Assembly (NCBI GenBank): GCA_937911935.1
Contig: CALDQH010000005.1
Location: forward strand, 1-13,448
Reading direction: 5' to 3'
From: an uncultured Bacteroidales bacterium
GTDB lineage: Bacteria > Bacteroidota > Bacteroidia > Bacteroidales > Paludibacteraceae
DNA: 13,448 bases
The notes beneath the pieces were generated by a model, which ran no database searches, was not told the origin of the DNA, and saw only the letters and a program-made list of their open reading frames with translations. A program made the translations under genes and the position numbers. Below, piece after piece: positions 1-5,520 of the stretch (its first letter is position 1; the number at the start of each line of letters is the position of its first letter).

Positions 1-131
1 CTAAACATTCTTCTTGCATCTTCTGCAGTCTCTTCTCTCTTTCCAGATACAAATTTAATTGGCAATCCTGTCTTTGGATCTATACCAGCTGCAATAATAT
101 CTTGGACATTAGGCAAAAAAGGCTTTCCCAT
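1..131 (-). CDS. N-terminus of a phage portal-like protein (partial)
   Basis: The minus strand reads from an ATG at 131 to the window edge, giving 43 residues and no stop. It begins MGKPFLPNVQDIIAAGIDPK and continues TGLPIKF. From memory, portal proteins of Bacteroidota phages open with a similar 'FLP...LIxAGIDPKTGLP' stretch; the portal is the ring at the capsid vertex through which DNA is packaged. The start is fixed by a TAATG overlap with the stop of the frame upstream, a typical phage arrangement. Only about a tenth of a normal portal is visible, so the assignment rests on one short motif. It could be another phage structural protein. That it is a genuine coding start is more certain than its name. 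Confidence 0.5.
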   Translation of the reverse strand, partial: MGKPFLPNVQDIIAAGIDPKTGLPIKFVSGKREETAEDARRMF

Positions 132-391
132 TATTTCTTCTCTCCTTGTTTCATTATTGAATCCATAAATTTTTGATATGCATCTTTTTGCATGATCTTC
201 TCTGTGGCTTTCATCTTCCATCTATCTTCTGCGCTCATCATAGATAAAAGCTTTGGACTTAGTTCTTGTAAGTCTCCAAATTGTTTAGCTGTTTGCTCTT
301 TAGCTTTGGCTGTTGTATCTTTTAACTGTTTAACTCCCTTAGCTTCAGCTTTTACGGAGCGAGCATGAGCAACATCACTCGCTTCTTCGGT
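131..391 (-). pseudogene. Phage-associated frame lacking a proper start
   Basis: This minus-strand frame is open from just after a TAG at 394-392 down to a TAA at 133-131, which overlaps the ATG of the portal-like gene. It encodes up to 86 residues, lysine- and alanine-rich and probably helical, ending MKQGEKK. The first in-frame ATG (two in a row) is at 241, leaving only 36 residues; the 50 upstream residues look equally protein-like (DVAHARSVKAEAKGVKQLK) but have no ATG, GTG or TTG before them. Either a short protein starts at 241, or the 5' part of a longer phage gene was lost where the phage sequence meets the non-coding stretch beyond about 390. No family is recognised. Confidence 0.4.
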
Positions 392-417
392 CTATCTGTC
401 CGCTTAGTTCAGCATTA

Positions 418-453
418 AAATTTAGCAGAGCACGTAAGTGCTACGCTAAATTT
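418..453. repeat. Two-tier hairpin in the phage/host gap
   Basis: AAATTTAGC (418-426) is perfectly complementary to GCTAAATTT (445-453). Inside it AGCAC (429-433) pairs with GTGCT (438-442) over a GTAA loop, with a 2x2 mismatch between the tiers. No T-run follows on either strand, so it is not an obvious terminator. It may be a REP-like hairpin. Confidence 0.5.
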
Positions 454-468
454 GTAGGCATAATTCTT

Positions 469-516
469 TCTCGATTTTGTTCCAAGCGAGAGCTAAGACA
501 AAATCGAGATTTTTTA
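469..516 (+). terminator. Rho-independent terminator
   Basis: TCTCGATTTTGT (469-480) pairs perfectly over 12 bp with ACAAAATCGAGA (498-509), and six T follow at 510-515. The 17-nt loop can form a small inner AGC-GAGA-GCT stem. The orientation stops plus-strand transcripts, yet no plus-strand gene is visible to its left. It may belong to a gene displaced by the phage sequence or to an unannotated small RNA. A -7-like TACTTTTG follows at 517-524, but no good -33 box is paired with it. Confidence 0.65.
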
Positions 517-547
517 TACTTTTGCCGTTGTCTAAAACATCCATGAT

Positions 548-592
548 TGTCTATTATCGACTATCGACAATAGACGAGCGACTATCGACAGT
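548..592. repeat. Short repeated words ahead of the LPD3 gene
   Basis: The word CGACTATCGACA occurs at 558-569 and again at 579-590. The same stretch holds GTCTATT...AATAGAC as an inverted repeat. A close relative, GCGACTATCG, lies at 7671-7680 ahead of the FG-GAP gene, preceded by GACAA. These look like dispersed intergenic words rather than operators. Confidence 0.45.
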
Positions 593-615
593 TATCATCT
601 TAATTTTTATATCTT

Positions 616-1392
616 ATGAACAACACCGAACTTACTACTACGCAAAAGTATAGCACAACTGAACCGTACCTATTCGTTTCAGAACCATTTGTCGGTTATA
701 ATATCGAAAATCCTCAAGAAGAATTTGATAAAATCCAGCGTTTGGCAGAACAAACCAGGGGCATCGTTATGCCGAATATAAAAGATAAATACATCGATGT
801 CCTACAAGTATTACCCCATACTTTTAATAGCAAAAAACCTTTAGTGGAAGCAAAAAGATGGGCAGAAAAACATCTTAATAAAACATACACATCACATATT
901 GGCAAGGCAGAACAATTCGATTATTTAATAAGTAAATCGGCTATAAAGAAGTACATTCAATCTAGTAATCAAAGTGATAACCTTGCAGTACACCTATCTG
1001 TCTTAAAAGTTTTACCACAAGTAATAGATGTTAGCATCGAAGTAGAAATTCATGCAGATTATACCAAAGTGAACGGAGTTCGTTCTATCAATAATCCAAT
1101 TAATAAAGGTGTTTTAATACATAGATTCTTTGGAGCTATACTATTTAAGGATCAATTTTATCGAATTAAGACAACCATTTACGAGTATCGTGATGATAAC
1201 TTCCCAAATAAACCCTATACATTTGAGGTAATAAAAATAGAGCTGCTTGACGATTCAAACAGCCCTGTATCGGTAGCTAGTCATCCTAACTCAAAAAGAG
1301 GTTTAATCACTAACACCACAAAATTACTACAAAATGTTGAAAAATCATACGATAAAGGAAAATTTTTATTAGATGAGTCTGAAAACCAGTGA
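616..1392 (+). CDS. LPD3-type phage-associated protein
   Basis: This 258-residue protein has no signal peptide or membrane segment. Its second half matches, from memory, the LPD3 (large polyvalent protein-associated domain 3) pattern: KKPLVEAKRWAEKHL near residue 75, ISKSAIKKYI near 105, LPQVIDVS near 132, then IHRFFGAILFKDQFYRIKTT, YTFEVIKIELL, and a C-terminal block with TKLLQNVEKSYDKGK. In Bacteroidota such domains usually sit at the end of phage MuF-like head proteins or beside them; their biochemical role is not established. Here the domain stands alone behind about 70 divergent residues. The gene is AT-rich compared with the B12 operon downstream, is next to the portal-like fragment on the opposite strand, and ends in its own terminator. 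It is probably cargo or a relic of the same phage element. The start at 616 is the first ATG and follows a stop-rich leader. Confidence 0.6.
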   Translation: MNNTELTTTQKYSTTEPYLFVSEPFVGYNIENPQEEFDKIQRLAEQTRGIVMPNIKDKYIDVLQVLPHTFNSKKPLVEAKRWAEKHLNKTYTSHIGKAEQFDYLISKSAIKKYIQSSNQSDNLAVHLSVLKVLPQVIDVSIEVEIHADYTKVNGVRSINNPINKGVLIHRFFGAILFKDQFYRIKTTIYEYRDDNFPNKPYTFEVIKIELLDDSNSPVSVASHPNSKRGLITNTTKLLQNVEKSYDKGKFLLDESENQ

Positions 1393-1410
1393 TATTACTG
1401 CTTTGAATTT

Positions 1411-1462
1411 AATCCCGCATCCACTTTTTTTGCGAGTGCGGATTTGTTTTTTTATTTTTTTT
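1411..1462 (+). terminator. Terminator of the LPD3 gene
   Basis: AATCCcGC(atcc)ACT at 1411-1423 pairs with AGTGCGGATT at 1435-1444, with small bulges, and a T-rich tract runs to 1462. It lies 19 bp after the LPD3 stop. Its tail overlaps the -33 box of the riboswitch promoter, so the two transcription units are packed back to back. Confidence 0.6.
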
Positions 1463-1472
1463 ACTACCTTTG
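1443..1472 (+). promoter_or_regulatory. Bacteroidota-type promoter of the B12 operon
   Basis: TTTG at 1443-1446 and TACCTTTG at 1465-1472 are separated by 18 bp, close to the Bacteroidota housekeeping consensus (TTTG, about 19 bp, TAnnTTTG). Transcription would start around 1478-1480, at the 5' edge of the riboswitch P1 stem, which supports both calls. Confidence 0.75.
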
Positions 1473-1476
1473 CCCT

Positions 1477-1669
1477 TGCATTAGGTGCTCCTAAATCCAT
1501 AGCGATAAGGGAGTGAAAAGGGAATTGGGTGAAAATCCCAAACAATGCCTGTTGCTGTAAGTTCCTCTTACATAGTAAGAAAAAGTTTTTTTACATACAC
1601 TTTGTCACTGGCTATAAAAGCTGGGAAGGCGTAATAAAAACGGAACAAGTCAGAAGACCTACCAATGCA
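1477..1669 (+). promoter_or_regulatory. Cobalamin riboswitch aptamer
   Basis: The B12 box AGTCAGAAGACCTACC is at 1648-1663. The conserved 5' core (GGGAATTGGGTGAAAATCCC) is at 1520-1539, where TTGGG pairs with CCCAA. A GTCACTGG...CTGGGAAGG segment at about 1602-1629 matches the central helices. P1 closes as TGCATT (1477-1482) with AATGCA (1664-1669), and GGT (1484-1486) pairs with ACC (1661-1663). A kissing loop is plausible between CCTGT (1548-1552) and ACGGG (1694-1698), the latter in the loop of GATT/AATC. Such aptamers bind adenosyl- or hydroxocobalamin and normally turn B12 uptake genes off; the genes downstream fit exactly. Open frames across this stretch are not coding. Confidence 0.92.
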
Positions 1670-1750
1670 TCAAAAGATTTAACCTGCAGGATTACGGGTA
1701 TAGAATCGCAAAATGCTTTTAAGCCAAAAAAAAGTTTCTGACTTGTTTCG
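1641..1750 (+). promoter_or_regulatory. Alternative helix pairing the B12 box with the expression platform
   Basis: Positions 1641-1656 can pair with 1735-1750 over 16 continuous base pairs, 14 Watson-Crick and two G-U. The left arm contains half of the B12 box, so this helix and the ligand-binding fold exclude one another. TTATTTTTT follows at 1751-1759, so the helix is also a possible terminator. The pairing is read directly; the switching role is inference. Confidence 0.6.
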
Positions 1751-1837
1751 TTATTTTTTGTGTCCATTTGTTTAACAGTGCGGACGTGTTAGCTTCTTTT
1801 TAGTGTTTGGTGGGTGTATTTTGAGTTATTCTATTAT

Positions 1838-1871
1838 CCGTTTCCTTGCAAGGGAAATGGATATTTTTTTT
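1838..1871 (+). terminator. Riboswitch-controlled terminator before the first operon gene
   Basis: CCGTTTCCTT (1838-1847) pairs with AGGGAAATGG (1851-1860) over 10 bp including two G-U, with a GCA loop, and ATATTTTTTTT follows at 1861-1871. It sits 29 bp ahead of the first start codon and is the likeliest point of premature termination when B12 is bound. A weaker hairpin, TTAACA (1772-1777) with TGTTAG (1787-1792) followed by a T-rich run, lies just upstream. Confidence 0.6.
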
Positions 1872-1899
1872 ACTCAATATTCACTCATTATTTTTTTCT

Positions 1900-2370
1900 A
1901 TGAAACGATTTTATGCTTTACTCACGCTCTTGGGCATTGCCCTTTGTGGTGTGGCGCAAGTACCTGCCATTATTGCGGTGGGTGCCGATGGGCAGGAACA
2001 GACGTATCAACTGTCGCTTGCCAAAGAAATTGTGTTTGAAACGGCAGGTGATGCTCCAACCATGCAACTTAAGTTGTTGGATGGAACGCAAGTAGTAGGT
2101 TTAACCGAAGTCCTTTTTGGAAGTATGGACCCTGATGTTCCTACACACATTACGGGTACGGATGCACCTATGGTGTACGTTTTTCCTAACCCCGTGGTTG
2201 CTACCCTTTATGTAAATGGAGTGGGCGATAACACCCAATTACAAGTGTTTGATTTATCAGGTAAATTGATAAAATCAGATACCGGTAGTAGTATTTCTGT
2301 CGCTCATCTAAATCAAGGAACATACCTTTTACGCATCGAAAACAAAGTCGTTAAATTTATAAAACAATAA
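1900..2370 (+). CDS. Small secreted protein with T9SS C-terminal sorting domain
   Basis: The product has 156 residues. A signal peptide (1-20, cut after GVAQ) is followed by about 60 residues with two similar beta-hairpin-like units (AVGADGQEQTYQLSLAKEIVF and QLKLLDGTQVVGLTEVLFG), then a linker and a type A T9SS sorting domain from about residue 90: VYVFPNP, LQVFDLSGKLI, LNQGTYLLRIENKVVKFIKQ. That domain directs export through the type IX machinery, often with cleavage and attachment to the surface. There is almost no cargo between signal and sorting domain. ATG 1900 was chosen over an in-frame ATG at 1846 because the signal peptide starts here and 1846 lies within the terminator hairpin. It is the first gene of the B12 operon, 4 bp before the next. 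Family function is unknown; a surface-exposed helper of B12 capture is inferred from position only. Confidence 0.85.
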   Translation: MKRFYALLTLLGIALCGVAQVPAIIAVGADGQEQTYQLSLAKEIVFETAGDAPTMQLKLLDGTQVVGLTEVLFGSMDPDVPTHITGTDAPMVYVFPNPVVATLYVNGVGDNTQLQVFDLSGKLIKSDTGSSISVAHLNQGTYLLRIENKVVKFIKQ

Positions 2371-2374
2371 ACCT

Positions 2375-3382
2375 ATGAAAAGAATTTTACCCCTATTGAT
2401 AGCCAGTGTTGTAAGTGTTGCCCTTTTGGCACAAAACAGTTTTTACATCTACAAATTAGATGGTAGTATAGAGCAGTATTTGGTCGATGAAGTGGAGCGT
2501 ATTAGCTTTGAAGCACCCGAAGTTGATCCAGATCAACCTATCGATCCAGATCAACCTATCGAACCCGACAAACCTATCGAACCCGAACCACAAGTAGCGG
2601 TGCTTACCTTTGAGGATGCAGATGCTAAATTTCCTGCCTATTCGTTAGATTATTGTGGTGTAGATGTAGAAAAATGGTCGGATATTATCCCTGCTGCCGA
2701 TCAACAATATTATGGTGGTAGTACCCTCATTTATGCAGATTGGAGCAATCCAGATGGAACTCCTTACACTTGGACCGATGCCGGTAATACAGGTTTGACC
2801 CATACTTTCCCTTATAATTGGGGTACCTACGATTTTGCTGGTGGTGGCATGGTTATTTCTAATCATTATGTAACCTTAGAAGAGTTAGAAAATGTAGGAA
2901 CAGGTGGTATGTACAATTATCAGTTAAGTATATTGGGCGAAAAAGCCGATAATACGTTTGCTTTTGCCTATTGCGATTCGAAAGTAAACTCAGATGCTAA
3001 AATAGAGTTAGCCTTTGAAGATGGTGTGGCTCGTCAAATTAACAAAATGAAGGTGGTAATGGGTGCGCTACCCATCTACAGCATTATAAACGGTAGCGAT
3101 TTTAGCGAAGCCTACGACGATGACGACTACTTAAAATTAGTAGTAACTGGTTATGCCGAAGATGGAAGTACTCAACAAGTAGAAATTATGTTGGCAGATG
3201 GTTCGGACCCCTCTACATGGGCAGTTGATTGGACCGAAGTAGATTTGTCATCGTTGGGCAAAGTAACCAAACTTGCTTTCCACATGGACGAAGCACAACA
3301 AATTAGCTACGATGGCGGTGAAACCATTTATTATAAATCTCCTTTATATTTTGCTATCGATGATGTGGAAGTTCAATTATAA
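2375..3382 (+). CDS. DUF4465 secreted protein of the B12 locus
   Basis: The 335-residue product has a signal peptide (1-20, ending LLAQ), a short module (FYIYKLDGSIEQYLVDEVERISF, 23-45) resembling the units in the preceding protein, an acidic proline linker of six-residue repeats (51-72), and from about 75 a DUF4465-like domain: LTFEDADAKF, a WSD...YGGS...W region, FAGGGMVISNHY, and a closing FAIDDVEVQL. DUF4465 proteins recur in riboswitch-controlled B12 loci of Bacteroidota and have a beta-sandwich look; a cobamide-binding role, as reported for other accessory surface proteins such as BtuH, is possible but not shown here. There is no lipobox and no T9SS domain, so how it stays at the cell is unclear. 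The next gene overlaps its end by 23 bp, suggesting coupled translation. Confidence 0.8.
   Translation: MKRILPLLIASVVSVALLAQNSFYIYKLDGSIEQYLVDEVERISFEAPEVDPDQPIDPDQPIEPDKPIEPEPQVAVLTFEDADAKFPAYSLDYCGVDVEKWSDIIPAADQQYYGGSTLIYADWSNPDGTPYTWTDAGNTGLTHTFPYNWGTYDFAGGGMVISNHYVTLEELENVGTGGMYNYQLSILGEKADNTFAFAYCDSKVNSDAKIELAFEDGVARQINKMKVVMGALPIYSIINGSDFSEAYDDDDYLKLVVTGYAEDGSTQQVEIMLADGSDPSTWAVDWTEVDLSSLGKVTKLAFHMDEAQQISYDGGETIYYKSPLYFAIDDVEVQL
2525..2590 (+). repeat. 18-bp in-frame tandem repeat (DPDQPI linker)
   Basis: Units of 18 bp at 2525-2542, 2543-2560 and 2561-2578, plus a partial unit to 2590, encode DPDQPI, DPDQPI, EPDKPI, EPEP. The first two are nearly identical. This is a flexible acidic spacer between the N-terminal module and the DUF4465 domain and could vary in copy number between strains. 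Confidence 0.85.
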
Positions 3383-4355
3383 GCGCATTGTAGAACTATT
3401 CCTTGTTGTGTTGTTTATGGGCGGTATGACCGCCTGTAACAACGATGAGGATGTGTTTGGACCTGGGGCAGATGTCCCATCAAATCCATCCATCCCTTCA
3501 AAACCAGTCTCTTACTATCGCCCTAAAACCAGCTTGTCGCAAGCTAATTGCAATAAAGTGTATGAATATTTACCCGCTCCAGGCCAGTTTATTAACGAAA
3601 CCAAAACGGGTGGATTTACCGATAAACATACCACGCAACAAGCTGCCAACACCTACGCCGAGGAACGTTTTGCAGCTGGCATTTGGGTGTCGTTGGGTGG
3701 CTTTGGCGGATATGTAGTGGTGGGTTTCGATCACAGTATAGATAATACGGGTGGATACGATTTTGCTGTAATAGGCAATTCGTTCAACAATTCGTCCGAG
3801 CCTGGCATTGTATGGGTAATGCAAGACGAAAATGGCGACGGATTGCCCAACGATACGTGGTACGAACTACGCGGTAGCGAAACAGGCAAGGAAACAACCA
3901 TTCAAAACTATGCCGTTACTTACTATCGTCCCGAAACCGTACAAAGTCCTGTAAAATGGACCGATAGTGAGGGAGCTAGTGGCGAAATTGATTACCTGAA
4001 AGCCTATCACAATCAGGATTACTACTATCCGCTTTGGGTAGAAAGCGATAGTTATACGCTTACAGGGACACGTTTGGAAGCTAAAAATTACGACCAATCG
4101 GGCAAAGGCTCGTATTGGGTATTGCCCACCTATGATTGGGGCTATGTCGATAACTTTAGCAGCATCGATCGTCCTACCGAAAAATCGGTCGATAATCGTT
4201 TTAGAATTTCCGATGCCATGGATAGCAATGGCAAGGCAGTTTCGCTGGACTATATCGATTTTGTAAAAGTGCAAACAGGCGTTAATAGCAAAAGCGGTTG
4301 GTTAGGCGAAGTTTCTACCGAAGTAGTAGGCTTCTACGACTGCTCTATGCAATAA
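3360..4355 (+). CDS. Surface lipoprotein of B12 loci ('cell surface protein' family)
   Basis: The product has 331 residues. A hydrophobic signal with lipobox MTAC is followed by NNDEDV, an acidic stretch like the surface-export signal of Bacteroidota lipoproteins. After a Ser/Pro linker comes a domain of about 280 residues with VYEYLPAPGQFINE, WVSLGGFGGYVVVGFDHSI, FAVIGNSFNNSSEPGIVWVM and DGLPNDTWYELRGSE. I recognise this as a family annotated only as 'cell surface protein' that recurs beside BtuB/BtuG in Bacteroidota, often behind PKD repeats; no PKD domain is present here. Many Trp/Tyr and acidic residues would suit ligand or calcium binding (inference). The start is ATGATG at 3360/3363, inside the end of the DUF4465 gene; an earlier in-frame ATG at 3273 would bury the signal peptide. 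Confidence 0.8.
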   Translation: MMWKFNYKRIVELFLVVLFMGGMTACNNDEDVFGPGADVPSNPSIPSKPVSYYRPKTSLSQANCNKVYEYLPAPGQFINETKTGGFTDKHTTQQAANTYAEERFAAGIWVSLGGFGGYVVVGFDHSIDNTGGYDFAVIGNSFNNSSEPGIVWVMQDENGDGLPNDTWYELRGSETGKETTIQNYAVTYYRPETVQSPVKWTDSEGASGEIDYLKAYHNQDYYYPLWVESDSYTLTGTRLEAKNYDQSGKGSYWVLPTYDWGYVDNFSSIDRPTEKSVDNRFRISDAMDSNGKAVSLDYIDFVKVQTGVNSKSGWLGEVSTEVVGFYDCSMQ

Positions 4356-4383
4356 CCTCCGCTTACATGTTTCAACGTATAGG

Positions 4384-4457
4384 GATTCAATGCTCCGACT
4401 GAGAGCGTCAGTCCTCGCATTTGAATCGCCTAAACGAATAAACGCCTAAACGCCTAA
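4384..4457 (+). repeat. Nested hairpin and CGCCTAAA words before btuG
   Basis: GATTCAA (4384-4390) pairs with TTGAATC (4421-4427), TGC with GCA just inside, and GACTGA (4397-4402) pairs with TCAGTC (4408-4413) over a 5-nt loop. CGCCTAAA then occurs three times (4428-4435, with the first C at 4428-4429, then 4443-4450 and 4451-4458). No T-run follows, so it does not look like a terminator. It may be an mRNA processing or stability element, or a REP-like insertion inside the operon. No separate promoter is evident. Confidence 0.5.
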
Positions 4458-5519
4458 ATGAATATAATGAAACATCTATACCTCCTCATACTAACCCTGC
4501 TCTGTGCTTCTTGCATGGAGTGGGATTATGGATTCGAAGAAGATTTTTCGGCTCCCGATGCGGGTTTGTTTGTGATAAACGAAGGTAATTTTCAGTACGG
4601 GAATGCCACGCTTTCGTTTTACGACCCATTAACCCACCAAGTAGAAAACGAAGTGTTTTTTCGTGCCAACGCCATGAAGTTAGGCGATGTGGCGCAGTCA
4701 ATGACCATCCATAATAACATCGCTTGGTTAGTGGTAAATAATTCACATGTGGTGTTTGCCATAAATACCACCACCTTTAAAGAAGTGGGGCGCATCACCA
4801 ACCTTACTTCGCCCCGTTATATGCACTTTGTGTCAGATACTAAGGCCTACATTACACAATTGTGGGATAACCGTATTTTTATAGTCAATCCCAAGACTTA
4901 CCAAATAACGGGCTACATTCAATGCCCCAACATGACGATGGAGAGTGGATCTACCGAGCAGATGGTGCAAAAAGGCAAGTACGTGTATGTAAACTGCTGG
5001 TCGTACCAGAATAGGATTTTAAAAATAGATACCGAAACAGACCAAATAGTTGGCGAGTTGCAAGTGGGTATTCAGCCCACCTCATTAGCGTTAGATGCTT
5101 ACGGTAAATTGTGGACAGTAACAGATGGTGGTTACGAGGGATCACCTTATGGTTACGAAGCGCCTTCGTTGTATCGCATTGATCCCGAAACTTTTACTAT
5201 CGAAAATAAATTTATGTTTGCCATGGGCGATTCGCCGTCGGAGGTACAACTAAATGGCGATAAAACCAAACTATATTGGATAAACGATGACATTTGGTGT
5301 ATGTCGGTAACGGCCAGTGCCGTGCCATCGGAGCCATTTTTGCCCTCGCAAAATACCTTGTATTATGGGTTAACCATTTGCCCTACATCGGGCGACGTGT
5401 ATATAGCCGATGCCATTGATTATGTGCAGCAAGGCAAAATATACCGCTATAGCAGTGATGGAAAACTTTTAGATGAATTTTATGCAGGCATCATTCCAGG
5501 TGCTTTTTGTTGGAAATAG
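4458..5519 (+). CDS. btuG: BtuG-like surface cobalamin-binding beta-propeller lipoprotein
   Basis: The 353-residue product has a lipoprotein signal (LLCASC, lipidated at Cys19) followed by acidic, aromatic residues. The rest is a repeat-rich beta-propeller: blades show recurring 'x-V-x-N-x-x-T-x-x-I/V-G-x-I' strands, such as VFAINTTTFKEVGRI, IFIVNPKTYQITGYI and ILKIDTETDQIVGELQVG, each followed by a 'P-x-x-hydrophobic' turn. The opening GLFVINEGNFQYGNATLSFY is typical of BtuG/DUF5074 propellers. In Bacteroides, BtuG binds B12 with very high affinity at the cell surface and caps BtuB, passing the ligand to it. Its stop is 1 bp from the btuB start, which matches the obligate partnership. A second ATG at 4467 would also give a good signal peptide, so the exact start is not settled. 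Confidence 0.9.
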   Translation: MNIMKHLYLLILTLLCASCMEWDYGFEEDFSAPDAGLFVINEGNFQYGNATLSFYDPLTHQVENEVFFRANAMKLGDVAQSMTIHNNIAWLVVNNSHVVFAINTTTFKEVGRITNLTSPRYMHFVSDTKAYITQLWDNRIFIVNPKTYQITGYIQCPNMTMESGSTEQMVQKGKYVYVNCWSYQNRILKIDTETDQIVGELQVGIQPTSLALDAYGKLWTVTDGGYEGSPYGYEAPSLYRIDPETFTIENKFMFAMGDSPSEVQLNGDKTKLYWINDDIWCMSVTASAVPSEPFLPSQNTLYYGLTICPTSGDVYIADAIDYVQQGKIYRYSSDGKLLDEFYAGIIPGAFCWK

Positions 5520-5520
5520 T

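Noticed and set aside
548..592. Possible CRISPR array
   Set aside because: The repeated words are only about 12 bp, imperfect and unevenly spaced, with no spacers and no cas genes.
1529..1741. Open frame of 70 residues
   Set aside because: It lies entirely on the cobalamin riboswitch and its expression platform; the RNA motifs explain the sequence.
1803..2095. Open frames overlapping the start of the first operon gene in other frames
   Set aside because: They overlap the terminator hairpin and the signal peptide coding region and show no protein-like features.
5473..5520. Upstream ATG as start of btuB
   Set aside because: It lies inside btuG and would place 16 non-hydrophobic-start residues ahead of a clear signal peptide; ATG 5521 fits better.
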